Source: CAVSJJ01 sp963771015
GTDB lineage: Bacteria > Actinomycetota > Actinomycetes > Actinomycetales > Dermatophilaceae
Direction of reading: 5' to 3'
DNA length: 64,000 nucleotides
Assembly (NCBI GenBank): GCA_963771015.1
Contig: CAVYRN010000008.1
Location: 79,431 to 143,430, forward strand
Part shown: one piece after another, positions 35,666 through 43,456 of the stretch
Layout of the letters: each line of letters starts with the position of its first letter
How positions within the stretch are numbered: position 1 is the first letter of the stretch
Position numbers and translations under genes: made by a program
Notes under the pieces: model-generated
Told to the model about the DNA's origin: nothing
Database searches by the model: none
What the model saw: only the letters and a program-made list of their open reading frames with translations

Positions 35666-37774
35666 ATGACCGGCTCACCGACCCCCACCCAGGCCCCCGT
35701 CGTCAGTTCCGTCGAGACGATCCGCAACGTCGTCCTCGTCGGCCCGAGCGGAGCCGGGAAGTCTCGCCTCTTCGACCACATCGTCACCACGCTCACCGGA
35801 TCGACGAAACCGCCCCGGGAGGGCGAGCGGAACCCGGGCCTTCGAGCGGCGACGCTTCAGGGGGACGGGGTGGTGATCACCCTCCTGGACGCGCCGGGCA
35901 ACCCTGACTTCGTGGGCGAGGTCAGGGCCGGGTTGAGGGCCGCCGATGCGGCCCTCTTCGTCGTCTCGGCCGCGGACGGTGCGGATGCGGCCACCCGAGC
36001 GCTCTGGCACGAGTGCGCGATCGTCGGTATGCCCCGCGCGGTCGTCATCACCCAGCTCGACGCCCGCGACGCCGACTTCGCCGCGACCCTCGAGGACTGC
36101 CAGGCCCACTTCGGAGCCGGGGTCCAGCCGCTCGGCGTCCCGATCCCCGGCTCCGAGGGCGCGGTGACCTCGATCGCCGACCTGCTGCTCGGCGAGATCC
36201 ACGACTACACCGACGGACGGCGGTCCATCCGCAAGGCCGGCGACGAGCACGCCGACGTCTTCGACTCCTATCGAGGCGGCCTCATCGAGGGGATCATCGA
36301 GGAGTCCGAGGACTCCTCGCTCATGGACCGCTACCTCGAGGGCGAGGACCTCGACTTCGCCACCCTCGAGGCCGACCTCCTGGCGGCGGTGGCCCACGGC
36401 TCCTTCTACCCCGCTCTCCCGGTCTCGGCCGAGACCGGCGCGGGCGTCACCGTCCTGCTGCACATGGTGGCCGCGGCCTTCCCGCATCCGGGGATGCGCC
36501 CCGTGCCGACGGTGACCCCTGTCGACGGCGGCGAGGCCGTCACCCTCGAGGCGGACCCGACCGGGCCGCTCGTCGCCGAGGTCGTCAACACCCGCAGCGA
36601 CGCCTACGTCGGCCACCTCTCCCTCGTCCGGATCTTCTCCGGCACGCTGCGCGCCGACCGCCCGGTCCACGTCTCGGGGCACCTCGAACGCCTCGGGGTC
36701 CCGACCGGCGAGGGACACGTGGCCCACGACGAGGACGTGCGCCCCGGAGCGATCGCGGCCCCCTTCGACGAGGACCTGCTGACCAAGACCGAGGCCGGCG
36801 CGGGCGAGGTCGTCGTCGTGACCAAGCTGGCGACCGCCCAGACCTCCGACTCGGTCTCCTCGCCCGAACGCCCGCTGCTGGTCACGCCGTGGGCGCTCCC
36901 CGACGCCCTCCTTCCGGCGGCCGTCGCCGCCAAGACCCGAGCCGACGAGGACAAGATGCCCGGCGCCTTCCGCGAACTCGCGGCGGAGGACCCGTCGCTG
37001 CGGATCGAGCATGACGGCGCGACCTCACAGGTCGTCCTGTGGACGACCGGGCCGGCCCACCTCGAGCTTCTGCTCAGCCGTCTGAAGCAGCGGTTCAACG
37101 TCGACGTCGAGCAGGTGCCGGTCAAGGTCGCCATGAAGGAGACCCCGGTGAGCCGGGCCGACGCGCTGGGCCGGCACGTCAAGCAGTCCGGCGGCCATGG
37201 CCAGTACGCCGTCGTCCACATGACCATGGAACCCCTCCCCCGCGGCTCCGGCGTCGAGTTCGCCGAGACCGTCGTCGGGGGCGCCGTGCCGCGCCAGTTC
37301 ATCCAGAGCGTCGAGAAGGGCGTGCACATGCAGCTCGACAAGGGGCTGCTCGCCGGGTGGCCCGTCGTCGACGTCAAGGTCACCCTCACCGACGGCAAGG
37401 CCCACTCGGTCGACTCCAGCGACATGGCCTTCCAGATGGCCGCCGGGCTGGCGCTGCGCGAGATGGCCTCCCCCAAGACGGTCTCCCTGCTGGAGCCGAT
37501 CGACACCGTCCGGGTCACCGTCGACGACGAGTACCTCGGCGCCGTGATGACCGACATCGGGACCCGCCGCGGCCAGATCATCGGGTCCGAGCCGGCCGAG
37601 GGCGAGGAGGGCCGCAGCGTGCTCGTGGCCGCCGTGCCCGAGCTCGAGCTGCTCGACTACGCGATCACCCTGCGGTCGCTGGCCCACGGCACCGGGACCT
37701 TCCGGCGCGAGCTACGCGGCTACGAGCAGCTGCCGGACCGGCTGCTCGCGGACCACCTCGACGACCGGAAGTAG
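35666..37774 (+). CDS. EF-G-like GTPase (FusA2/EF-G2 type)
   Basis: This is a 702-residue paralogue of elongation factor G. Domain I shows a P-loop GPSGAGKSRL near residue 26, DAPGNPDF in place of the canonical DTPGHVDF, and TQLDARD in place of NKxD. Domains II-V follow, with GTLRADRPVHVSGHLERL, the QSGGHGQYAVVHMTMEPLP beta-hairpin of domain IV and GSEPAEGEEGRSVLVAAVPE in domain V. Loss of the catalytic His and the altered guanine motif match EF-G2-type proteins, whose activity and role in translation differ from EF-G. It is divergent from pgsA1 and converges with the HIT gene. Confidence 0.85.
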   Translation: MTGSPTPTQAPVVSSVETIRNVVLVGPSGAGKSRLFDHIVTTLTGSTKPPREGERNPGLRAATLQGDGVVITLLDAPGNPDFVGEVRAGLRAADAALFVVSAADGADAATRALWHECAIVGMPRAVVITQLDARDADFAATLEDCQAHFGAGVQPLGVPIPGSEGAVTSIADLLLGEIHDYTDGRRSIRKAGDEHADVFDSYRGGLIEGIIEESEDSSLMDRYLEGEDLDFATLEADLLAAVAHGSFYPALPVSAETGAGVTVLLHMVAAAFPHPGMRPVPTVTPVDGGEAVTLEADPTGPLVAEVVNTRSDAYVGHLSLVRIFSGTLRADRPVHVSGHLERLGVPTGEGHVAHDEDVRPGAIAAPFDEDLLTKTEAGAGEVVVVTKLATAQTSDSVSSPERPLLVTPWALPDALLPAAVAAKTRADEDKMPGAFRELAAEDPSLRIEHDGATSQVVLWTTGPAHLELLLSRLKQRFNVDVEQVPVKVAMKETPVSRADALGRHVKQSGGHGQYAVVHMTMEPLPRGSGVEFAETVVGGAVPRQFIQSVEKGVHMQLDKGLLAGWPVVDVKVTLTDGKAHSVDSSDMAFQMAAGLALREMASPKTVSLLEPIDTVRVTVDDEYLGAVMTDIGTRRGQIIGSEPAEGEEGRSVLVAAVPELELLDYAITLRSLAHGTGTFRRELRGYEQLPDRLLADHLDDRK

Positions 37775-37843
37775 CCCGGGGCGGCCCCCGCCGCGCGCGG
37801 CATACCGGCGATGCTCGGGTAGGCGGCGCGTGGCGTCAGCCGG

Positions 37844-38410
37844 CTAGGTCGGCCAGTGTTCGACGAGCTGCCGACGCACATCCTCGATGAGCGTCGGCAG
37901 CGCCTTGGTCTGCGCGATGATCGGGAGGAAGTTCGAGTCGCCGCCCCAGCGCGGGACGACGTGCTGGTGCAGGTGCGCCTGGATTCCGGCCCCGGCGACC
38001 CCGCCCTGGTTCATCCCGATGTTGTAGCCCATCGGTGCCGAGGAGTCCGCGAGGGCGACCAACGCCTGCTTGGTCAGTGCGGTGAAGTCGGCCGTCTCGT
38101 CGTCGGTGAGGTCGACGTAGCCCGACACGTGGCGGTAGGGGCAGATGAGGACATGGCCCGGGTTGTACGGGTAGAGGTTCATGACGACGTAGCACAGCTC
38201 GCCGCGGTGGACGATGAGTCCCTCCGCGTCCTCCCGGGTCGGCGCGACGCAGAACGGACAGCCGTCGCCGGGGTCGTCCGACGGGCGCTCGCCGGTGATG
38301 TACACCAGCCGGTGCGGGGTCCACAGGCGCTCGAACCCGTCGTGGCCCCCGGCGAACGCCGAGGCATCCTCAACCCCGTCGGGTGCCGTGGGCGGTCGCT
38401 GGTCCGGCAT
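37844..38410 (-). CDS. HIT-family nucleotide hydrolase/phosphorylase
   Basis: This 188-residue histidine-triad protein ends its core with the triad AHLHQHVVPRW (H-x-H-x-H) near residue 155. CPFCVAPTREDAEGLIVHRG has the zinc-like Cys pair of the actinobacterial Ap4A phosphorylase group. VMNLYPYNPGHVLICPYRHVS is also conserved. The mycobacterial ortholog Rv2613c is an AP4A phosphorylase, so a role in dinucleoside tetraphosphate removal is likely. It sits between the lipid genes and thrS as in Rv2612c-Rv2614c, but here separated from both by inserted genes. Confidence 0.9.
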   Translation of the reverse strand: MPDQRPPTAPDGVEDASAFAGGHDGFERLWTPHRLVYITGERPSDDPGDGCPFCVAPTREDAEGLIVHRGELCYVVMNLYPYNPGHVLICPYRHVSGYVDLTDDETADFTALTKQALVALADSSAPMGYNIGMNQGGVAGAGIQAHLHQHVVPRWGGDSNFLPIIAQTKALPTLIEDVRRQLVEHWPT

Positions 38411-38496
38411 GACGGCAAGCCTAGGCGCACCGGCTCCGGCTGGGCAGGGCGGCTCACAACGGCCACGGCGTCCGTGCCGGATGCGAGACTGAGCCG

Positions 38497-38922
38497 GTGT
38501 CGCCGCTCCCGCCCAGCCGCTATCTGCTGCGCGCCAAGGACCTGGCCGACGCCCACTACGCGGATCCCCTCACCGTCGCCGACCTGGCTCGGGCCGCGCA
38601 CCTGTCCCGGGCGCACTTCAGCCGGCGGTTCCGCCTCGCCTTCGGCGAGTCCCCGCACCAGTACCTGCTCAGTCGACGGCTCGAGCGGGCCGCGGCCCTG
38701 CTGCGCGGCACGGACTGGTCGGTCCTGCGCATCTGTCACGCGGTCGGCCTGAGCAGCGTCGGGTCGTTCACGACGAGCTTCCGACGCACCTACGGGCTCG
38801 CCCCGCTCCGCTACCGGGCGGCCTACCCACCGGCCGCCGAGCTCGCCCGAGTGCCCGCCTGCGTCGTGCGGGCCTACGCCCGCCAGGTGCGCACGTCTGG
38901 AGAAGACGCGACCGCCACCTGA
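38497..38922 (+). CDS. Small AraC-family transcriptional regulator
   Basis: This 141-residue protein is little more than an AraC DNA-binding domain. Two helix-turn-helix motifs are seen: LTVADLARAAHLSRAHFSRRF and RICHAVGLSSVGSFTTSFRR, ending with TYGLAPLRYR. It has no effector-binding cupin. The GTG start fits. The VOC gene follows after 44 bases, and such one-domain regulators often control an adjacent VOC-type gene. Confidence 0.9.
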   Translation: MSPLPPSRYLLRAKDLADAHYADPLTVADLARAAHLSRAHFSRRFRLAFGESPHQYLLSRRLERAAALLRGTDWSVLRICHAVGLSSVGSFTTSFRRTYGLAPLRYRAAYPPAAELARVPACVVRAYARQVRTSGEDATAT

Positions 38923-38966
38923 GAGGTGGACTGGCCTTCCGCGATCACGACGACCAAGGAGACACG

Positions 38967-39398
38967 ATGATCCGCATTGCCACCGCCCAGCTCTGGGTGC
39001 ACGACCAGGACGAGGCCCTCGCCTTCTATACCGACAGGGTCGGCTTCGAGGTCCGCATGGACGTCACGGTCCCCGAGATGGGCGACTTCCGCTGGCTCAC
39101 CGTCGGCCCGCCCGGCCAGGACGATGTCACCATCGTGCTCATGGCCGTCCCCGGTGCCCCCGTGTTCGACGAGGACACCCGAGGGCAGGTCCTCGACCTC
39201 ATGGGCAAAGGGGCCGCCGGCACGGTCTTCCTCACGACCGACGACATCCAGGCCGCCTATGACGAGATGAGCGCACGCGGCGTGGAGTTCATCGGCGCAC
39301 CCGAGCGGCAGCTCTACGGCATCGACACGGGATTCCGGGACCCGTCGGGCAACAACCTGCGGCTGAGCCAGCTGTTCGAGGACTTCGGGAGGGCCTGA
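38967..39398 (+). CDS. VOC-family (glyoxalase/dioxygenase fold) protein
   Basis: This is a 143-residue vicinal-oxygen-chelate-fold protein. ATAQLWVHDQDEALAFYTDRVGFEVRMD opens a beta-alpha-beta-beta-beta unit, and a second unit ends in DPSGNNLRLSQLFED. The usual metal-ligand Glu or His pattern is partial, so activity cannot be assigned. It starts after AAGGAG with good spacing. It is probably cotranscribed with the AraC gene and followed by a hairpin terminator. Confidence 0.88.
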   Translation: MIRIATAQLWVHDQDEALAFYTDRVGFEVRMDVTVPEMGDFRWLTVGPPGQDDVTIVLMAVPGAPVFDEDTRGQVLDLMGKGAAGTVFLTTDDIQAAYDEMSARGVEFIGAPERQLYGIDTGFRDPSGNNLRLSQLFEDFGRA

Positions 39399-39869
39399 GG
39401 GCCGCGGCGCGGGCCGTCGCGACGCGTCGCGGAGGCAACGCGGCATCCGGACACGCGGCGTCCAGACAACACGCGGCGTCCAGACAACACCCGGTGTCCG
39501 GACAATAGGTGAGGCCCGGGAAAGTATGAGTTTCCCGGGCCTCGGCGACTCGGCATGATGCTCCGAATCTCACGGCAGCTTCTCAATCGCCTCCGACCTC
39601 ATCACCGGCCAGTTCCGGTCGGGTTGCCCCGCTCGGCTCGCGATCGTCCTTCTCCCGATCCCTCGACCACCGAAGCGATCGAGTAGGTAAGTTCTATCGC
39701 CGATTCCGCTGCGCCGCAACACGTTACGAGAAGAATCTCGAAGCAATTCTTCTCCGTCGGCGTGTCGCCGGTGTGTCGCGGTACGGCTGTGGCGCGAGCG
39801 GTCAGCGAGCACCATGGGAGCAACGCCGTACCACGAGCTGGACCCAGGAGAGGCTTTCCTCCGTTGGGT
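39399..39869. other. Gene-free interval with tandem repeats and two hairpins
   Basis: This 471-base interval separates the VOC and thrS genes, which converge. Positions 39438-39506 hold three 18-base imperfect direct repeats (ACGCGGCGTCCAGACAAC type) after a shorter partial unit. A strong hairpin is at 39512-39542. The rest (39543-39869) has visibly lower GC than its surroundings and a second stem-loop, GAGAAGAAT/ATTCTTCTC (39728-39754), with a 9-base loop. No gene is recognisable; the interval looks like old inserted DNA. Confidence 0.6.
39512..39542 (+). terminator. Hairpin terminator after AraC-VOC genes
   Basis: AGGCCCGGGAAA (39512-39523) pairs perfectly with TTTCCCGGGCCT (39531-39542) around a 7-base loop. 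It lies 113 bases after the VOC stop. No U-tract follows on the plus strand, so it may work in both directions. Confidence 0.6.
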
Positions 39870-41861
39870 TCAGACCTGGACGCGAGACGCGATCGCGTCG
39901 ACGACCTCGGCGATCGCCTCGGCCACCGGGACACCGTTCTTCTGCGACCCGTCCCGGTAGCGGAACGAGACGGCGCCGGCGGAGCGGTCGTCCTCACCGG
40001 CGATGAGCACGAACGGCACCTTGGCCTTGCTCGCGTTGCGGATCTTCTTGGGGAACCGGTCGTCCGAGGCGTCGAGCTCGACGCGTACCCCCGCGGCGGC
40101 CATCCGGTCCAGCACGCCCTGGAGGTAGGCCGCGTGGTCCTCGGCCACCGGCACCCCGACCACCTGGACCGGCGAGAGCCAGGGTGGGAAGGCCCCGGCG
40201 TAGTGCTCGACGAGCACGCCCATGAACCGCTCGATCGAGCCGAACTTCGCCGAGTGGATCATCACCGGCTGCTGGCGCGAGCCGTCGGACGCCTGGTACT
40301 CCAGCCCGAACCGCTCCGGCTGGTTGAAGTCGTACTGGATCGTCGACATCTGCCAGGTCCGGCCGATGGCGTCACGAGCCTGGACGGAGACCTTCGGGCC
40401 ATAGAACGCCGCGCCACCCGGGTCGGGGACGAGGTCCAACCCGGAGGCGACGCAGACCTTCTCGAGGATCCGCGTTGCGTTGTCCCACTGCTCCTGGCTG
40501 CCGATGAACTTGTCCTTCTTCTCGCCGTCGGTGTCGCGGGTGGAGAGCTCGAGGTAGAAGTCGTCGAGGCCGAAGTCGCGCAGCAGCGACAGGATGAAGT
40601 CGAGCAGGTGCTTGATCTCCTCCGGCGCCTGCTCCGGGGTGACGTACGAGTGCGAGTCGTCCAGCTCGAGCCCGCGCACCCGGGTCAGGCCATGGACGAC
40701 ACCGGACTTCTCGTAGCGGTAGACCGACCCGAACTCGAACAGCCGCATCGGCAGGTCGCGGTAGGACCGTCCGCGCGACTTGTAGATGAGGTTGTGCATG
40801 GGGCAGTTCATCGCCTTGAGGTAGTAGTCGCTGCCCTCGAGCTCCATCGGCGGGAACATCGTGTCCGCGTAGTACGGCAGGTGTCCCGAGGTGTGGAAGA
40901 GACCCTCCTTGGTGATGTGCGGGGTCCCGACGTAGAGGAAGCCCTCCTCGATGTGCCGCTGCCGCGCATAGTCCTCCATGACCCGCTTGAGGACTCCGCC
41001 CTTGGGGTGGAAGACGGGCAGCCCGGAGCCGAGCTCGTCGGGGAAGGAGTACAGGTCGAGCTCGGTGCCGAGGCGCCGGTGGTCGCGGCGCTCGGCCTCG
41101 GCGAGCCGCTCGAGGTAGGCCTTGAGGTCGTCCTTGGAGGCCCAGGCGGTGCCGTAGACCCGCTGCAGCTGAGGGTTCTTCTCGGAGCCGCGCCAGTATG
41201 CCGCCGCGCTCCGCATGAGCTTGAAGGCGTTGCCGAGGACCTTGGTCGTGGGCACGTGCGGCCCGCGGCACAGGTCGCCCCAGGCCCGGGAGCCGTCGCG
41301 CCGGAGGTTGTCGTAGATGGTCAGCTGGGCCCCGCCCACCTCGACGGACATGCCGTCGGCGCTCTCGGCCTCCGGCATACCACCGCCCTTGAGCCCGATG
41401 AGCTCGCACTTGTACGGCTCGTCGGCGAGCTCGGCGAGGGCGTCGGCGTCGGCGATCTCGCGGCGGTGGAAGGTCTGCCCCTCGTTGATGATCCGCTGCA
41501 TGACCTTCTCGAGGGACTTGAGGTCCTCGGGGGTGAACGGGGTCTCCACGTCGAAGTCGTAGTAGAACCCGTCGCGCACCGGCGGGCCGATGCCGAGCCG
41601 GGCCGCCGGGTTGACCTCCTGGACGGCCTGGGCGAGCACGTGGGCGGCACTGTGCCGCAGGACGTAGAGGCCGTCGTCCTCGGCTGCGGTGACCGGCTCG
41701 ACGCTGTCGCCGTCGGCGAGGACGTGCGCGAGGTCGCGCAGCTCGCCGTTGACGCGGGCCACGAGCACCGTCCGGTCCTCGCCGAACAGCTCGGCGGCCG
41801 TCGTCTGCTCCGGCACCGATCGCTCGCTTCCGGCGACATGGACGGTGATCTGGGCAGACAT
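39870..41861 (-). CDS. thrS: Threonine-tRNA ligase
   Basis: This is a 663-residue class II synthetase. An N-terminal TGS domain (MSAQITVHVAGSERSVPEQT) is followed by the editing domain with LRHSAAHVLAQAV and YKCELIGLKGGGMP. The catalytic core contains GSGLPVFHPKGGVLKRVMEDY, MNCPMHNLIYKS with the zinc-site Cys, and REKSGVVHGLTRVRGL-type motif 2. A C-terminal anticodon-binding domain ends it. The ATG at 41861 follows AGGAG by 8 bases, preferred over a longer form. No T-box leader is evident. Confidence 0.96.
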   Translation of the reverse strand: MSAQITVHVAGSERSVPEQTTAAELFGEDRTVLVARVNGELRDLAHVLADGDSVEPVTAAEDDGLYVLRHSAAHVLAQAVQEVNPAARLGIGPPVRDGFYYDFDVETPFTPEDLKSLEKVMQRIINEGQTFHRREIADADALAELADEPYKCELIGLKGGGMPEAESADGMSVEVGGAQLTIYDNLRRDGSRAWGDLCRGPHVPTTKVLGNAFKLMRSAAAYWRGSEKNPQLQRVYGTAWASKDDLKAYLERLAEAERRDHRRLGTELDLYSFPDELGSGLPVFHPKGGVLKRVMEDYARQRHIEEGFLYVGTPHITKEGLFHTSGHLPYYADTMFPPMELEGSDYYLKAMNCPMHNLIYKSRGRSYRDLPMRLFEFGSVYRYEKSGVVHGLTRVRGLELDDSHSYVTPEQAPEEIKHLLDFILSLLRDFGLDDFYLELSTRDTDGEKKDKFIGSQEQWDNATRILEKVCVASGLDLVPDPGGAAFYGPKVSVQARDAIGRTWQMSTIQYDFNQPERFGLEYQASDGSRQQPVMIHSAKFGSIERFMGVLVEHYAGAFPPWLSPVQVVGVPVAEDHAAYLQGVLDRMAAAGVRVELDASDDRFPKKIRNASKAKVPFVLIAGEDDRSAGAVSFRYRDGSQKNGVPVAEAIAEVVDAIASRVQV

Positions 41862-42034
41862 CGGTGGTGCTCCTGTGGGGTGAGTCGTGACGTGCGGTCC
41901 GAAGGTTGCGGTCGTGCATGGGTATGCCGCGTCGCGTCGGTGCGCCCGCGGCACACGTCAGCCTATCCGGGGCGGCTCGACGCGGTCGCCCGCGTTCGGC
42001 CCTCCCCCAGCCCCCCGTCACGTACCCGCCACAC

Positions 42035-42074
42035 AGGCGACTTCTTGGCGGCGGTGGCTGTCAGGAAGTCGCCT
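42035..42074. terminator. Hairpin downstream of the methyltransferase gene
   Basis: AGGCGACTTC (42035-42044) pairs perfectly with GAAGTCGCCT (42065-42074) over a 20-base loop. It lies 51 bases after the stop of the methyltransferase gene on the minus strand and is the likely end of that transcript. Confidence 0.5.
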
Positions 42075-42124
42075 ATCGGTCGAGACGTTGACGACGGCTG
42101 GGGTGGGGATGTGGTCGGCAGCGG

Positions 42125-43456
42125 TCAGGCGGCCCACCAGGGACGGAGCTGGAGCCCGGAGCGGCCGTCGGCGTGCGGCTTGACCGCAAGGACCTGGTGA
42201 AGCTGCACGACGTTGCGCTCGAACCCGCGCCGCGACCCGGCCATGTAGAGGCCCCAGACCCGGGCCGTCCCCTCGCCCACCTCCTCGACCGCCGCGTCCC
42301 AGTGCTCCTCGAGGTTGGCGCACCACTCGCCCAGGGTGAGCGCGTAGTGCTCCCGGAGGTTCTCCTCGTGGACGACCTCCAGACCGGAGTCCTGGGCCTC
42401 GGTGATGATCCGCCCGGACCCGGTCAGCTCGCCGTCGGGGAAGACGTACCGGTCGATGAAGGCGCCGGTCTCCATCGGTCTGTTGTCGGGCCGGGTGATG
42501 CAGTGGTTGAGCAGCAGCCCACCGTCCCGGAGCCTGTCCCGGATCCAGCTGAAGTAGCTCGGGTAGTTGCCGACGCCGATGTGCTCGGTCAGCCCGATCG
42601 AGGAGACCGCGTCGAACCCGGTCTCCGCGATGTCGCGGTAGTCACCGTGCCGGACCTCGGCGAACTCCTCGAGCCCCTCCTCGCGGATCGACCGCTGGGC
42701 CCACTCCGCCTGCTCCTTGGACAGCGTGACGCCGAGCACCTGGACGCCGCGGCGCGCGGCATACCGGACCATGCCACCCCAGCCGCAGCCGATATCGAGC
42801 AGCCGGTACCCGGAGGACAGGGCGAGCTTGTCGAAGACGAGCCGGTACTTGTTGACCTGTGCCTCCTCGAGGCTGGCCGATGCCTGCGGGTAGCACGCGC
42901 ACGTGTAGGTCATCGACGGGCCGAGGACCTGCTCGTAGAACCGGTTCGAGACGTCGTAGTGGTGGTGGATCGCGTCGGCGTCCCGCGTCTTGGAGTGGCG
43001 CAGCCCCTCGGCGACGCGGCGCCACCGCGGCATCGTCTCCTGCGGCGGCGGGGGTGGTGGCGTGAGCCCCTTCAGTCCGAGGCTGCGGGCGATCTCGAGC
43101 GCCCGGCGGGCCGACGGCCGACGGAAGGACAGCCCCTCCAGGGCGACGAGAGCCTCGTACGGGTCCCCTGGGTGCACCCCGATGAGATCGAGGTCCCCGG
43201 CGACGTAGGCCCGGGCCAGCCCGAGGTCGCCCGGCGCCGTGGCGACGTAGGAGACCCCCCGCGGGTTCTTCACGTGGACGGTGACCGACGCCTCGACGGC
43301 GCCCGTGGCGGACCCGTCGTATGCCGTGAACCGCACCGGCAGCGGGGCCTGGGTCACCGCCTCGACGATCTCGGCGATCGTCATCGACCCCGGCTCGCCG
43401 GGCCGTGGCGGCTCGGGGGGCGGGGTGGTCGTCGTGCGGTCCTCGAGGGTGGTCAT
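42125..43456 (-). CDS. tmsB: Fatty-acyl methyltransferase of 10-methyl fatty acid pathway (CFAS fold)
   Basis: This 443-residue protein belongs to the cyclopropane fatty acyl synthase family of SAM methyltransferases. The SAM site is RLLDIGCGWGGMVRYAARRG, preceded by SNRFYEQVLGPSMTYTCACY and IHHHYDVSNRFYE, the family signature. RHGDYRDIAETGFDAVSSIGL and HEENLREHYALTL are also typical. With the adjacent FAD oxidoreductase it matches the TmsB/BfaB-TmsA/BfaA pair that adds then reduces a 10-methylene group in oleate to make 10-methylstearate. The ATG overlaps the oxidoreductase stop as ATGA. Assignment rests on family and neighbourhood. Confidence 0.82.
   Translation of the reverse strand: MTTLEDRTTTTPPPEPPRPGEPGSMTIAEIVEAVTQAPLPVRFTAYDGSATGAVEASVTVHVKNPRGVSYVATAPGDLGLARAYVAGDLDLIGVHPGDPYEALVALEGLSFRRPSARRALEIARSLGLKGLTPPPPPPQETMPRWRRVAEGLRHSKTRDADAIHHHYDVSNRFYEQVLGPSMTYTCACYPQASASLEEAQVNKYRLVFDKLALSSGYRLLDIGCGWGGMVRYAARRGVQVLGVTLSKEQAEWAQRSIREEGLEEFAEVRHGDYRDIAETGFDAVSSIGLTEHIGVGNYPSYFSWIRDRLRDGGLLLNHCITRPDNRPMETGAFIDRYVFPDGELTGSGRIITEAQDSGLEVVHEENLREHYALTLGEWCANLEEHWDAAVEEVGEGTARVWGLYMAGSRRGFERNVVQLHQVLAVKPHADGRSGLQLRPWWAA

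Noticed and set aside
35675..37012. 445-codon minus-strand frame opposite the EF-G-like gene
   Set aside because: Shadow of the GTPase gene with skewed Gly/Asp/Val content and no conserved motif.
39438..39506. CRISPR array
   Set aside because: The 18-base units abut directly without spacers and there are no cas genes.
41862..42034. T-box leader for thrS
   Set aside because: No T-box sequence (TGGNACCGCG-like) or specifier stem was recognisable upstream of the thrS start.
39762..42200. 812-codon open frame on the plus strand opposite thrS
   Set aside because: It is antisense to the well-supported thrS gene, has repetitive Val/Asp/Gly/Leu composition typical of a GC-rich shadow frame, and shows no family resemblance.
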